From IMG/VR virus record IMGVR_UViG_3300044633_000263, positions 1 through 32,099 of that record: a DNA stretch of 32,099 nt; one strand, 5' to 3'. A program made the translations under genes and the position numbers. Below the pieces are notes generated by a model. That model had not been told where the DNA came from. It did no database searches and saw nothing but the letters and a program-made list of their open reading frames with translations. Of this stretch, positions 20,997 through 29,568 are shown in pieces; positions within the stretch are counted from its first letter, which is position 1; every line of letters begins with the position of its first letter. The DNA is from a virus.

Positions 20997-22945
20997 TGGC
21001 ACTAAACGCAACGATTGACTTAACCGTCAAAAAGCCCGACTTCAAATCAATGAAGGCGGAGATTAGAGAACTAACAGTCGCAGCTCAACAGGCGGTGATG
21101 CAGTTCGGTGAGTTCTCACCTGAAGCCGTCAAGGCAGAGAAGGCACTTGCCGGTGCGAAGGATAGGATGGATGATTTCAATGATCGTGTGAAAGCGGTGA
21201 ATCCCGACAAGTTTGCCAAATTAAATACAGTTGTTTCGGGTGTTGCCAATGGATTTGCAGCAGCACAAGGGGCAATGGCATTGTTCGGAAACGAATCGAA
21301 GGACTTTGAGAAGACGATGATTAAGTTGCAAGGGGCAATGGCGTTGTCACAAGGTCTTGAAGGATTGGGAAAGATTCAACAACAATTCGGTGCAATCTTC
21401 AAAGATGTTGTCAGCGGTGCAAAGAAAGCATTTGCAGCAATCAAAGCCGGTATCGGTTCAACAGGTATCGGATTGATCTTGGTTGCTCTTGGTGCTATTG
21501 TGGCATATTGGGATGACATCAAAGAGGCGGTGAGTGGTGTTGATTCCGAGCAAAAGAAACTTTTAGCAGATTCCAAAGCACAAGAAAAAGTTGAACAAGA
21601 CAAACTTGATACATTAAACGGACAAGATAGCATATTGAAGTTGCAAGGATTGACCGAAGAAGAAATTCTCAAACTTAAAATACAACAAACGAGTGCGGTC
21701 ATTACCCAACTTGAGGCACAATTATCCGCCCAAGAAACGATGAAACAAGCTCAGATGGATGCTGCTCAAAGAAACCAAGATATCCTAAAAGGAGTAATTG
21801 AGTTCTTGACATTTCCTCTTACAATGTTGCTCACGACAATTGACAATGTTGGAAAAGCATTGGGACAAGATTTCGGATTACAAGATGCATTTAGTGGCAC
21901 TTTGGCAAAAATGGTGTTTGATCCAAAGTCAGTAGAAAAGGAAGCCAATGTTGCAATCGCAGAAACCAAAAAGCAACTGAACACCCTAAAGAACACAAAC
22001 GCAGGGTATCAACTTTCAATCAATGCCATTCATACAAAAGCAGCGGAGGACAAAAAGAAGATTAACGATGATGCTGCACAAAAAGAATTGGATGATGCTG
22101 CGAAACTTGCTGAGGGTAAAAAGAAAATCACCAACGATACATTGGCAGCGGAAGCATCGGCAAGGGATGCAGCACGACAAAAAGAACTGGCGTTGTTGAC
22201 GGATGAAGGCGAGAGAATCGACAAAGAGTATACCAACAAATTAGCCGCACTTGAAGAAGCGAAAGCAGCAGAACTGAAAGCCATCGGTGACAATGCAGAA
22301 GCCAAAGCAGCCATTGAGCGAAAGTATGATGACTTAAAAATCGTTGCACTTACGGAACTGGATGCAGCGGAACTGAAACTTGCAGAGGAAACGGCAGCGA
22401 AGAACAAGGATTTACTTGAGAAAGAAACGGCAGATAAAGCGGATGCAGCAGCGAAAGCACTTGCAGCTGATGAGGCAATGAAGCAATCCAAACAGGATTT
22501 GTTTGATGCATCGGTAGGTTTGGCAAACGCAATCATCGGACTTGCTGGTGAGCAATCAAAGGTGGGCAAGGTATTGGCATTATCTACAATCGCAGCGGAT
22601 ACGGCAATGAGTATCTCAAACGCAATGACCACTACAACATCACCATCACCGGACAATGTCGCCACAGGTGGTATTGCTGGTATTGCAAAATATGTGGCAC
22701 TTGCGGCAATGATTCTCAACAACGCAAAGAGAGCAAGGGATATCCTCAAAGGTGGTCAGCCGTCAGCAGCATCAGGTGCAGGACAAATGAGTGGCGGTGG
22801 AATGCCACAAATGTCAGCACCAAATATCAGCTCATCTCTCCCAACAGTTGGGCAATTTGATACCAAAGTTTTTGTGACTGAAGGTGACATCAGAAGAACG
22901 ACTGATCGTGTGGATACTACGAGAAAAGTATCCGTTGTCAAATAG
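20996..22945 (+). CDS. Tape measure protein
   Basis: 649 aa, Ala/Lys/Glu-rich and mostly helical. A hydrophobic segment at about 150-175 (GIGSTGIGLILVALGAIVAYW) is followed by long coiled coil (about 330-500, e.g. KKKITNDTLAAEASARDAAR) and a Gly/Ala/Ser/Met-rich C-terminus. The recurring 'GEQSKVGKVLALSTIAADTAMSISNAM' (about 520-545) is a typical late segment of tape-measure proteins in this phage group. These proteins fix the tail length and are ejected with DNA. By the usual 0.15 nm per residue the tail would be roughly 100 nm long (inference). The long antisense frame inside it is a composition artefact. Confidence 0.85.
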   Translation: MALNATIDLTVKKPDFKSMKAEIRELTVAAQQAVMQFGEFSPEAVKAEKALAGAKDRMDDFNDRVKAVNPDKFAKLNTVVSGVANGFAAAQGAMALFGNESKDFEKTMIKLQGAMALSQGLEGLGKIQQQFGAIFKDVVSGAKKAFAAIKAGIGSTGIGLILVALGAIVAYWDDIKEAVSGVDSEQKKLLADSKAQEKVEQDKLDTLNGQDSILKLQGLTEEEILKLKIQQTSAVITQLEAQLSAQETMKQAQMDAAQRNQDILKGVIEFLTFPLTMLLTTIDNVGKALGQDFGLQDAFSGTLAKMVFDPKSVEKEANVAIAETKKQLNTLKNTNAGYQLSINAIHTKAAEDKKKINDDAAQKELDDAAKLAEGKKKITNDTLAAEASARDAARQKELALLTDEGERIDKEYTNKLAALEEAKAAELKAIGDNAEAKAAIERKYDDLKIVALTELDAAELKLAEETAAKNKDLLEKETADKADAAAKALAADEAMKQSKQDLFDASVGLANAIIGLAGEQSKVGKVLALSTIAADTAMSISNAMTTTTSPSPDNVATGGIAGIAKYVALAAMILNNAKRARDILKGGQPSAASGAGQMSGGGMPQMSAPNISSSLPTVGQFDTKVFVTEGDIRRTTDRVDTTRKVSVVK

Positions 22946-22946
22946 T

Positions 22947-22961
22947 GCTATTTAAGAAAGA
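22947..22961 (+). promoter_or_regulatory. GCTATTT start-proximal motif upstream of protease gene
   Basis: GCTATTT at 22947-22953 stands 7 nt before the ATG at 22961. No TTTG 20 bp upstream. Shared with four other gene starts. Confidence 0.35.
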
Positions 22962-23827
22962 TGAAGTTACCAGTATACCGATTAGACATCAACGAGTTTG
23001 ACGATGAAACAGGCATTGAGTTTGTTTCTTTGGTTGAAACTCCAGCCATACAAAAGGACTTTCTTGCATTTGAAGATTATGCAAGTTACACGGATTATCC
23101 TGAAGGTGCGAAAGCAAATGCCGAAAGAGGTATCCGATTGAACGAAGAGAACGGCAACAAGTGTGCGACTCAAGTCGGCAAGGTGAGAGGTCAACAATTG
23201 GCACAAGGGGAAGCCATCTCGGATGAAACCGTTCAAAGGATTTATTCATACCTATCAAGAGCGAAGGAATACTACAACCCCGATGATGACACCGCTTGTG
23301 GGACTATCTCTTATTTGTTGTGGGGTGGTGAAGAGATGTTGAGTTGGACTGAACGCAAATTGTCAGCAAGTAAATTCGCTATTCAAGACGAGGAGAAACG
23401 AATCGTTACTGGAGCAGCAATGATTGCTGATCTACCAATCTACCGAAGGGACGATGTTCGTGGTGAATACTATGTGGTATTTGACAAGGAGAGCATTTTC
23501 AAGATTGCAAAGAAGTGGGCAAGGTCAAACAAGTACGATGCGGTGAACACACATCACAAAACACCAATCGCTGATGGCGTGAGTTTATTTGAATCATACA
23601 TCATTGATCGTGAACGGGGCGTGATGCCACCGAAGGGATTTGAAGAGGTTGCCGATGGTTCTTGGTTTGTTTCATACCTTATTGACAACGAAGAAGTGTG
23701 GGCAAAGGTTAAGTCAGGCGAGTTCAAAGGATTCTCAGTTGAGGGTGTTTTTGACTTCCCGGTTGATGCTGATGAACAACTCCTTGAGCAAATGAAATCA
23801 ATCCTTTCCCAATGGAATGGCAAGTAA
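22961..23827 (+). CDS. Prohead protease, XkdF-like, with N-terminal insert
   Basis: 288 aa. The N-terminal VYRLDINEFDDETGIEFVSLVETPAIQKDF and the C-terminal half (RIVTGAAMIADLPIYRRDD, YYVVFDKESIFKIAKKWA, NTHHKTPIADGVSLFESYIIDRERG, GEFKGFSVEGVF) match phage XkdF-like putative serine proteases, which cleave the scaffold and capsid during maturation. Between them, residues about 45-130 form an insert (SYTDYPEGAKANAERGI, then NKCATQVGKVRGQQLAQGE, and a CGTISYLLWGG run) that occurs as a helical module in several Bacteroidetes-phage proteases. It precedes the scaffold-like and capsid genes, as expected. Confidence 0.8.
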   Translation: MKLPVYRLDINEFDDETGIEFVSLVETPAIQKDFLAFEDYASYTDYPEGAKANAERGIRLNEENGNKCATQVGKVRGQQLAQGEAISDETVQRIYSYLSRAKEYYNPDDDTACGTISYLLWGGEEMLSWTERKLSASKFAIQDEEKRIVTGAAMIADLPIYRRDDVRGEYYVVFDKESIFKIAKKWARSNKYDAVNTHHKTPIADGVSLFESYIIDRERGVMPPKGFEEVADGSWFVSYLIDNEEVWAKVKSGEFKGFSVEGVFDFPVDADEQLLEQMKSILSQWNGK

Positions 23828-23866
23828 AATTGCAACACTTACAACTAAAAACTAATTAATATACAA

Positions 23867-24400
23867 ATGAACGCAAAAGAAACATTGAAGGAAATCCGCA
23901 CAATGCTTGGATTCTCTGACGAAGAAATCAAAGTCGAGATGGCAACCGCCACATTGACTGATGGAACTGTAATCACTTACGAAGGCGAATTGGCGGTAGG
24001 AACTGCCATCTTCGTTCAAACTGCTGAGGGTGATATCCCAGCACCTGATGCAACCCACGAAGTTGAAGGTGGATTGTTGGTGACAACCGTTGGTGGTTTA
24101 GTTACTGAAATCGTTGAACCTGAAATCGAAGTTGAAGTAGAAGCCGAAGAGTTCGCAACCGTATCTGCATTTAACGAAGTAGTTGCCAAGATGGAAACTG
24201 CCATTGCTGAATTGACTGCTAAGGTTGCAACATTGACTGCATCTAACAACAACCACAAAGAAGCAATGAGCAAAGCAATCGACTTGATTGAGAAAGTTGC
24301 TGACTTGCCTTCAGAAGAACCAACAAAAACTCCCGTTTCAAACAAAAAGAACGACCAGTTTGAAGCATTGAAAAAATTCAAAAACGCAATAAACAAATAA
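23867..24400 (+). CDS. Scaffolding / head-assembly protein (putative)
   Basis: 177 aa. The first part has short beta-strand repeats (ATLTDGTVITYEGELAVGTAIF, EGGLLVTTVGGLVTEIVEPE) with a Glu/Val-rich bridge (EIEVEVEAEEF), followed by a coiled coil (FNEVVAKMETAIAELTAKVATL) and a Lys-rich end. Position directly between protease and major capsid gene and the coiled coil suggest scaffolding, with the strand part perhaps a decoration or processing target. Short and lacking any catalytic motif. Confidence 0.6.
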   Translation: MNAKETLKEIRTMLGFSDEEIKVEMATATLTDGTVITYEGELAVGTAIFVQTAEGDIPAPDATHEVEGGLLVTTVGGLVTEIVEPEIEVEVEAEEFATVSAFNEVVAKMETAIAELTAKVATLTASNNNHKEAMSKAIDLIEKVADLPSEEPTKTPVSNKKNDQFEALKKFKNAINK

Positions 24401-24404
24401 AACT

Positions 24405-25334
24405 ATGTCATTTTCCGTAGGAACACTCGCAAACTACACCAATGAGCAGTCAACTGACTTGTTGGTAAAAGCCCTTTTTGGCAGCAAAACTGCAACCTTG
24501 TTGCAATCTTCTAACCAAGTTCAAGTAGGTATCAAATCTGCATCTGCTTTGAACATCCTTGCTTCAACTGTTTTCTTCCAGGCAGACGGTTGTGGTTACA
24601 ATCCATCAGGTACAACTGCCTTCACTCAACGCACTATCACCGTTGGTGCAGTGAAAGTTGAAGAGACTTTGTGTCCTAAAACTTTGGAAGCAAAGTGGAT
24701 GCAAACTCAAATCATGCCCGGTTCACCAACAATGATTCCTTTTGAAGAGCAAGTAGGTGCTGAAAAGGCTGCCGTTATTGCACAAACTTTGGAAGTTGCA
24801 ATGTGGCAAGGTGATACCGCTTCAGGTAACCCTAACTTGAATCGTTTTGACGGATTCACCAAAATCGTTTCTGCCGCTTCTCCAGTATTGGCGAACGCTT
24901 CACCAACAACTTTCACAACCGTAACTGCTGCAAACATTGATGACATCTTGGATCAAATCTACGCTAACATCCCTGCTGCCGTTGCTGAAAAGAATGACTT
25001 GGTTTGTTTCGTTGGTATTGATGTTTACAAGTTGATGTTGGTTAACTTGAAGAACGCCAATTTGTTTCACTATGTGGCTGATGCTGCAACTGAAATGGAA
25101 ATGGTTTATCCTGGAACTAATATGAAGTTGATCGCCGTTGGTGGTTTGAACGGAACAAACAAAATTCACGCTGGTTCTTTGTCAAACTTCTTTATGGGTA
25201 CTGACTTGATTGACGAGCAAGAAGAAGTGAAAATGTGGTATTCACAGGACAACGATGAAGTTCGTGTTCGTTTTACTTTCAAGGCTGGTGTTCAGGTTGC
25301 ATTCCCCGGAGAAATCGTTTACTTCACCCTTTAA
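24405..25334 (+). CDS. Major capsid protein
   Basis: 309 aa, with start context AAAACTATG. Between protease/scaffold and the tail-tube candidate, where the capsid gene is expected. It starts FSVGTLANYTNEQSTDLLVKALFGSKTA and contains PIFEEQVG-like, helix-rich and beta-rich segments (VIAQTLEVAMWQGDTASG; LVCFVGIDVYKLMLVNLKN; VKMWYSQDNDEVRVRFTFKAGVQVAFPGEIVYF), which follows the N-arm, P-domain and A-domain order of HK97-fold capsid proteins in Bacteroidetes phages. Codon use is regular, with few rare codons, consistent with strong expression. Confidence 0.8.
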   Translation: MSFSVGTLANYTNEQSTDLLVKALFGSKTATLLQSSNQVQVGIKSASALNILASTVFFQADGCGYNPSGTTAFTQRTITVGAVKVEETLCPKTLEAKWMQTQIMPGSPTMIPFEEQVGAEKAAVIAQTLEVAMWQGDTASGNPNLNRFDGFTKIVSAASPVLANASPTTFTTVTAANIDDILDQIYANIPAAVAEKNDLVCFVGIDVYKLMLVNLKNANLFHYVADAATEMEMVYPGTNMKLIAVGGLNGTNKIHAGSLSNFFMGTDLIDEQEEVKMWYSQDNDEVRVRFTFKAGVQVAFPGEIVYFTL

Positions 25335-25345
25335 TCTAAGGTAGG

Positions 25346-25852
25346 ATGGCTTGTTTATTAACATCAGGATTTACCCTTGATTGCAAAGAAGCAATCGGGG
25401 GTATCAAAAGCATCCACTTAATCAGTTGGACTGCATCAAAGTTTACCGTTGTTAGTGGTGTAGTTACTGCAACAACTGTGGTGAGCGGTGATGTATACAC
25501 TTACGAGCTACCGAAAGCAACCGGCTCAATGACAAACACCACAAATGTGAGCATTGAGAACGGCACATCTTTCAACCAAGCAGACATTGCGTTCAAACTT
25601 CGCAGATTGTCAACAACCAAACGCAACGAGATGAAACTCCTTGCACAAGGTCGTTGCTATTGCATCGTTAAAACCAACAATGACGAGTATTGGTTAGCCG
25701 GTAAGGACTTGGGTTGTGATGTGACTGCAATGGTCGCCAACACGGGTACTGCAATGGGTGACTCTACTGGATATGAGGTGACTCTATCCGCCATTGAAGC
25801 TGAAGCACCATTCTTGGTACAAGCATCAGTGATCACAACATTGGGCATTTAA
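25346..25852 (+). CDS. Major tail (tube) protein (putative)
   Basis: 168 aa, preceded by AAGGTAGG. Beta-rich: SGFTLDCKEAIGGIKSIHLISW, then TGSMTNTTNVSIENGTSFNQADIAFKLRRLS, and a C-terminal MGDSTGYEVTLSAIEAEAPFLVQ. It follows the major capsid gene and is itself followed by a strong terminator, so capsid and this protein are the last genes of the abundant-structural operon. Position and strand content suggest tail tube; a decoration protein is the alternative. Confidence 0.55.
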   Translation: MACLLTSGFTLDCKEAIGGIKSIHLISWTASKFTVVSGVVTATTVVSGDVYTYELPKATGSMTNTTNVSIENGTSFNQADIAFKLRRLSTTKRNEMKLLAQGRCYCIVKTNNDEYWLAGKDLGCDVTAMVANTGTAMGDSTGYEVTLSAIEAEAPFLVQASVITTLGI

Positions 25853-25876
25853 TTCTGCTTGATTCATAGAGAAGAG

Positions 25877-25902
25877 GGGTGGGCATTTGCTCACCCTTTT
25901 TT
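25877..25902 (+). terminator. Strong intrinsic terminator after structural operon
   Basis: GGGTGGGC (25877-25884) pairs with GCTCACCC (25889-25896) through a 4-nt loop ATTT, with one G-U pair, and is followed by TTTTTT (25897-25902). It ends the capsid/tail-tube transcript. The T-run continues into TTTG of the next probable promoter, so the two signals overlap. Confidence 0.85.
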
Positions 25903-25931
25903 GTTACATAAAAGACAAGTCGCTATTTTCT
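25900..25931 (+). promoter_or_regulatory. Probable promoter for the appendage/lysis operon
   Basis: TTTG (25900-25903), a 20-nt spacer, then TATTTTCT (25924-25931), a partial TAnnTTTG. It starts at the end of the terminator, so transcription ends and restarts at the same point. GCTATTT (25922-25928) precedes the ATG at 25936 by 7 nt. Confidence 0.5.
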
Positions 25932-25935
25932 CTTG

Positions 25936-26280
25936 ATGTTGTTGATTACAAAAGCCGAATCCAAAAATTGGTATTTAACGCTGACCGAAAAAGTCACGAT
26001 TGCGAATCCTAAATTCCTATTTAGTATGACGCATTTGTTGACTGATCAAGTGGTGAATGTAATCTTGGCAGACATCTCCACACAAACGGAGAGATACAAC
26101 AAATTTGCAGTAGTTGAAGGAACGACATTCACTCTCTTGAATGGCGAGTACGAATATAAAGTTTACGCACAAACATCAGCGGTCAACACGAATCCTGATC
26201 TTGCCAATGAGTTTGTAGAAATCGGAGTTTTGAAATGTCAGTTAGTTGACCAACCTGAAGTGTTCTATTCACCAGCGTGA
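25936..26280 (+). CDS. Small structural / appendage protein (putative)
   Basis: 114 aa from the ATG at 25936; a TTG at 25933 would add one residue, but only the ATG lies 7 nt behind GCTATTT as in the other copies. Beta-rich with repeats of aromatic-polar-aromatic strands (NPKFLFSMTHLLTDQVVNVIL, ERYNKFAVVEGTTFTLLNGEYEYKVY). Short proteins like this, next to fibre genes in Bacteroidetes phages, are virion structural. Overlaps the next gene by 4 bp (GTGA). Confidence 0.5.
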   Translation: MLLITKAESKNWYLTLTEKVTIANPKFLFSMTHLLTDQVVNVILADISTQTERYNKFAVVEGTTFTLLNGEYEYKVYAQTSAVNTNPDLANEFVEIGVLKCQLVDQPEVFYSPA

Positions 26281-26819
26281 ACAAGCAACACAACATATTG
26301 CCAACATCACCGGTTGATGTATTCTTTGGGTTAGCAACTCAGAGTGGTGATTTGTTGCTCACTCAAGATTATGATTTTCTTGGATTTGATGGAATTGCTT
26401 TCATTGATTCGAAAGAATACAACCCCACACTCATTCAGAAGCAATCTAATCGCAGTTTGACAAGTAAGGTATATAAACCCACACTTGCATCAAAGAAGAT
26501 TGACTACACGCTAAATTTGAAAACTTACAACTTTGCAGAATCAAAGAAGCAAAGGAACATCAGTCAGAGTGCAAAGAGTTATGTTCCAAGTTTGTCATCA
26601 AAGCAAAACAACATCACGCAAAGTGCGAAGAGTTACACACCAAATCTAAGTGAAACAATCATACAAGATGACTTTGATTTTTTAGTGACCCAAGATTTGA
26701 ACTTTCTCACGACTCAAAATGGTGACTACATCGGTTTTGATAGTGCATTCATTGGATATTTACTCACAACAAACAACGAGTTTATGAGAACTCAAGACGG
26801 CAACTTTTTAGAATTATGA
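26277..26819 (+). CDS. Repeat-containing appendage protein
   Basis: 180 aa with a GTG start at 26277. The middle (residues 45-130) is an 18-residue tandem repeat with consensus x-K-x-Y-x-P-x-L-x-x-K: units start SKEYNPTLIQKQ, SKVYKPTLASKK, LKTYNFAESKKQ, AKSYVPSLSSKQ, AKSYTPNLSE. This is flanked by 'LLLTQDYDFLGFDG', 'LVTQDLNFLTTQNGDYIGFD' and 'LLTTNNEFMRTQDGNFLEL', another repeated pattern (TQDxxFL). The regular length suggests a fibrous rod, probably part of the tail fibre or its connection; no family is recognised. Confidence 0.6.
   Translation: MNKQHNILPTSPVDVFFGLATQSGDLLLTQDYDFLGFDGIAFIDSKEYNPTLIQKQSNRSLTSKVYKPTLASKKIDYTLNLKTYNFAESKKQRNISQSAKSYVPSLSSKQNNITQSAKSYTPNLSETIIQDDFDFLVTQDLNFLTTQNGDYIGFDSAFIGYLLTTNNEFMRTQDGNFLEL
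26409..26666 (+). repeat. 54-bp (18-residue) tandem repeat array
   Basis: Four full units and a partial fifth unit in the appendage gene, in register at 54 bp. Protein consensus K-x-Y-x-P-x-L-x-x-K is retained while the DNA has drifted, which points to selection on the repeat at protein level and excludes recent duplication. Spanning residues 45-130. Confidence 0.7.
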
Positions 26820-27970
26820 GCAACAAGAGAATAACTGACCTAACCGAATTAACAACCCCGACAACGGATGATGTGTTTCCAGTTGTTGACATAGCAACCA
26901 ACACAACCACAAAAGTTCAGTTGGCAAACTTGCCGGTGCAAACTGCGGTCACAACTGCACTTGCTACCAAACAAGCAACACTTGTATCAGGCACAAACAT
27001 CAAGACGGTAAACTCAACCACATTGCTCGGAAGCGGAGATGTCGCAGTTCAAGAAACTCTTGTAAGCGGAACAAATATCAAAACGCTTAATTCCGTTTCC
27101 TTACTTGGAGCGGGTAACATCGTGTTAGCGGCTACACCAAGCGGTGTGAGTGGTGCGATTCAGTTCAGCAATGGAAGTGCGTTTGCAAGTGATGCTACAA
27201 ACTTCTTTTGGGATGATACCAATAATAGGTTGGGGATTGGTACGAATGCGCCTTTATACGGAACTCAACTTCAATCCGACACAAGCGGTGCAAATACTTT
27301 GATATGGTCACGAGCGGCGGGAAGTTTGAATACAAGTGGAATTATATTTTCAGTTGCAGACAATACGGTTTCGGGAAATCAATACCACAAGGGGGGTATA
27401 TTTTTCAAGGGTGATGGTGCTGGTGCGGGTAGGGGTTCATTGATTTTGGTTAGTAATACCGCCAATGATGCAAGTGTGGCAAGTTCGTCAAATGTTGGTA
27501 TTGCCCTTTTGTCAAGTGGTAATAATAGTATTGGAACTTTGAGTGATTTAAGTGCAAGGGTCGGCATCAAAGGCAGTGGCTCAACATCCGCCACTACATC
27601 GCTTTTGGTGCAGAATAGTGCGGGGACGGCAATTTTAACCGTAAAAGATGGAGGTTCAGATAAGCAAGTTGTAATGAATTCTTTACTTGTTGGCAATTTT
27701 GATATTGCAGGATCAATTATTCAAATAGGTACTGGAAATAATCCTATTTTTAGGTCAAGCAATGGAATAGCTTTTAATAGCGATTATTCATCCGCAAACG
27801 CTTCCGCTCAATTAGATGTATCATCTACAACTAAAGGTTTCTTACCACCCCGAATGACAACAACCCAAAAGAACGCCATCGCCACCCCTGCGGCTGGGTT
27901 GACCGTCTACGACTCTACAACAAACAAATTACAATGCTACAATGGTAGCACTTGGAACGATTTATTTTAA
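26816..27970 (+). CDS. Tail fibre / receptor-binding protein
   Basis: 384 aa. The N-terminus (SNKRITDLTELTTPTTDDVFPVVDIATNTTTKVQLANL) is the 'RITDLTELT...D.FPVVD...TKK' virion-anchor typical of Bacteroidetes-phage fibres. Two 26-residue-spaced repeats follow (TLVSGTNIKTVNSTTLLGSGDV and TLVSGTNIKTLNSVSLLGAGNI, residues 55-104). The C-terminal part, with NNRLGIGTNAP and the end GFLPPRMTTTQKNAIATPAAGLTVYDSTTNKLQCYNGSTW, is the common tip of phage fibres and also of bacterial adhesins. It is presumably host-recognition. Its DNA from about 27200 uses richer G/T runs than the structural genes before it, which may mean exchange. Confidence 0.75.
   Translation: MSNKRITDLTELTTPTTDDVFPVVDIATNTTTKVQLANLPVQTAVTTALATKQATLVSGTNIKTVNSTTLLGSGDVAVQETLVSGTNIKTLNSVSLLGAGNIVLAATPSGVSGAIQFSNGSAFASDATNFFWDDTNNRLGIGTNAPLYGTQLQSDTSGANTLIWSRAAGSLNTSGIIFSVADNTVSGNQYHKGGIFFKGDGAGAGRGSLILVSNTANDASVASSSNVGIALLSSGNNSIGTLSDLSARVGIKGSGSTSATTSLLVQNSAGTAILTVKDGGSDKQVVMNSLLVGNFDIAGSIIQIGTGNNPIFRSSNGIAFNSDYSSANASAQLDVSSTTKGFLPPRMTTTQKNAIATPAAGLTVYDSTTNKLQCYNGSTWNDLF
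26978..27127 (+). repeat. Two fibre repeats (SGTNIKTxNSxxLLGxG)
   Basis: Residues 55-78 and 81-104 of the fibre repeat with the same consensus while the DNA sequence differs at many third positions. A common stalk module of phage fibres; number of copies tends to vary among related phages. Confidence 0.65.
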
Positions 27971-27975
27971 TTTTG
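27968..27975 (+). promoter_or_regulatory. -7 box-like sequence before small gene at 27983
   Basis: TAATTTTG matches TAnnTTTG and lies 7 nt before the ATG at 27983, but no TTG is seen at the -33 position (nearest TTG is only 13 bp upstream). Low confidence; might give an internal near-leaderless transcript for the two-component operon. Confidence 0.25.
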
Positions 27976-27982
27976 TAAATAT

Positions 27983-28348
27983 ATGAAAGCAATTCAAATT
28001 AATACAAGCGTAAACCTAACAAGCGGTTTATCAATCCCATCGGGTTCAATCGTAGTCATCGCAGAAGGTTACGCAGATGTAAAAAGTAAAACACAACCCA
28101 ATCCGATAACGGGCAAAGAGGCGTTTATTCCCGCCCAAATCGCAACATTTGTATTTGCAAGTGTTCAAGCATTGGCAGAAGGCAAAGCACCGATACAAGG
28201 GATTGAGGATTTTAACACCACTTTTTCCAACCTTGAATTAAGCGTTGCGGATTACGAAACCAAGTCAGCCGAAGTGCTTTTGGTGAACGCAGTATTCAAT
28301 GCTTTGGATTTGATTTATCCAACACAGGTAGAAATCATCAATTTGTGA
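27983..28348 (+). CDS. Small hypothetical protein upstream of two-component system
   Basis: 121 aa, beta-strand start (IQINTSVNLTSGLSIPSGSIVVIAEG) and helical C-terminus (ELSVADYETKSAEVLLVNAVFNAL). It resembles the first part of the small soluble proteins that follow fibre genes in these phages. It overlaps the kinase gene by 4 bp (GTGA), so it begins the coupled operon. A role as fibre chaperone or as a regulatory partner of the kinase is possible; neither is shown. Confidence 0.6.
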   Translation: MKAIQINTSVNLTSGLSIPSGSIVVIAEGYADVKSKTQPNPITGKEAFIPAQIATFVFASVQALAEGKAPIQGIEDFNTTFSNLELSVADYETKSAEVLLVNAVFNALDLIYPTQVEIINL

Positions 28349-29568
28349 AACTAAGCGGTCGTAGTTGGATCGCTTTAATAATTGCGTCAGTCATTATGCT
28401 GACCTTTCTTTCCGTGCAATCCGCACTTGTTTTCAAATACATTGAGCCGACCTATAAATCGGCTCTTTTTGGCTATTGGTCAATTATTGCCTTTATGCCT
28501 TTTTTCTATTTTGTCGTGATTGAGTTCGTCAGAAAAGCACGACATAAATTCCAATCAATAGATGATACATTTAATGCCATTGATGCCAGTAATATCCTGT
28601 TAGAGTTTGACAAGGATGGCACAATCACAAAAGCCAATCCAAAGTTCTACACAGTTCTCGGCTATGATGACATTATTGGACAATCGCACAAAGTTCTTGT
28701 TGCGGATTTTGTTGCATCACAATGGCAGTCGTTTTGGAATGAGCTGAGAGTTGGCAGATTCAAGCAAGGAGAATATCAACGGCTCAAATCCGATGGCTCA
28801 GAGATTTGGCTATTTGGTAACTACAACCCCATCAAAGATCCATACGGTGAAGTTTACAAAGTGATGCTGATTGCAACCGACATCACCGACAAGAAGATAA
28901 TTGAAGCGGATGTAAACAAAAAGAATTCCTATTTGGAACACGCTGCGAAGATTCTCCGACACGATATGCACTCAGGAATCAACACATACATTCCTCGTGG
29001 ATTGAGTTCCTTAAAACGCAGATTGTCTGAAGAGCAAATCAAGGAGTTAAAGATTGATGCACCCTTGCGAATGATTGAAGAGGGATTGACCCACACACAA
29101 AAAGTGTACAAGGGAGTAAAGGAATTCACCAACCTGGTGAAGGCGGATGCACAACTTGAAAAGAATGAGTTTGATCTGCGTGAAATCCTAATCAGTTACC
29201 TGAGTTCTACCAGTTATGAAAAGCAAGTTGTCATTGAAGAACTACCCATTATTGAAGTAAACGAGTCATTGTTTTGTACTGCGGTGGACAACCTAATCAG
29301 AAACGGATTAAAGTACAACGATAGTTCAACAAAGGTGATTCGCATATTTGCGGAGGGTGAGTATCTTTGCATCGTTGACAATGGTCGTGGAATGAGTCAA
29401 GAGGATTTGATTCAATGGTCGCAACCATACAAACGGAAAGAAAATCAGAAAGAAGCTGGAAGCGGTTTGGGTTTGAACATTTGTATTGCGATAATGGATG
29501 AACACAAATTCCCGGTAACTGCTGAGAAATTAGAAATAGGTACAAAATTAAAGATAAAAATACGATGA
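28345..29568 (+). CDS. Membrane sensor histidine kinase with PAS domain
   Basis: 407 aa, GTG start. Two N-terminal TM helices (about 7-30 and 43-63) with almost no extracellular loop. A PAS domain follows at about 73-185: ILLEFDKDGTITKANPKFYTVLGYDDIIGQSH, ending with IATDITDKK. Dimerisation/phosphotransfer part: ILRHDMHSGINTYIPRGLSS with H206. ATPase part: N-box DNLIRNGLKYN (N316, N320), G1 VDNGRGM (D345, G347, G349), G2 AGSGLGLN (372-377). All catalytic motifs are intact, so it should autophosphorylate. The sensor must read a cytoplasmic or membrane signal. Coupled to the receiver gene by ATGA overlap. Very unusual in a phage. Confidence 0.9.
   Translation: MKLSGRSWIALIIASVIMLTFLSVQSALVFKYIEPTYKSALFGYWSIIAFMPFFYFVVIEFVRKARHKFQSIDDTFNAIDASNILLEFDKDGTITKANPKFYTVLGYDDIIGQSHKVLVADFVASQWQSFWNELRVGRFKQGEYQRLKSDGSEIWLFGNYNPIKDPYGEVYKVMLIATDITDKKIIEADVNKKNSYLEHAAKILRHDMHSGINTYIPRGLSSLKRRLSEEQIKELKIDAPLRMIEEGLTHTQKVYKGVKEFTNLVKADAQLEKNEFDLREILISYLSSTSYEKQVVIEELPIIEVNESLFCTAVDNLIRNGLKYNDSSTKVIRIFAEGEYLCIVDNGRGMSQEDLIQWSQPYKRKENQKEAGSGLGLNICIAIMDEHKFPVTAEKLEIGTKLKIKIR

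Noticed and set aside
22030-22749. 239-aa open frame on the minus strand
   Set aside because: It is the mirror of the Ala/Lys/Glu-rich tape-measure coiled coil, Ser/Ala-rich by composition, with no start signal or partner genes on that strand.
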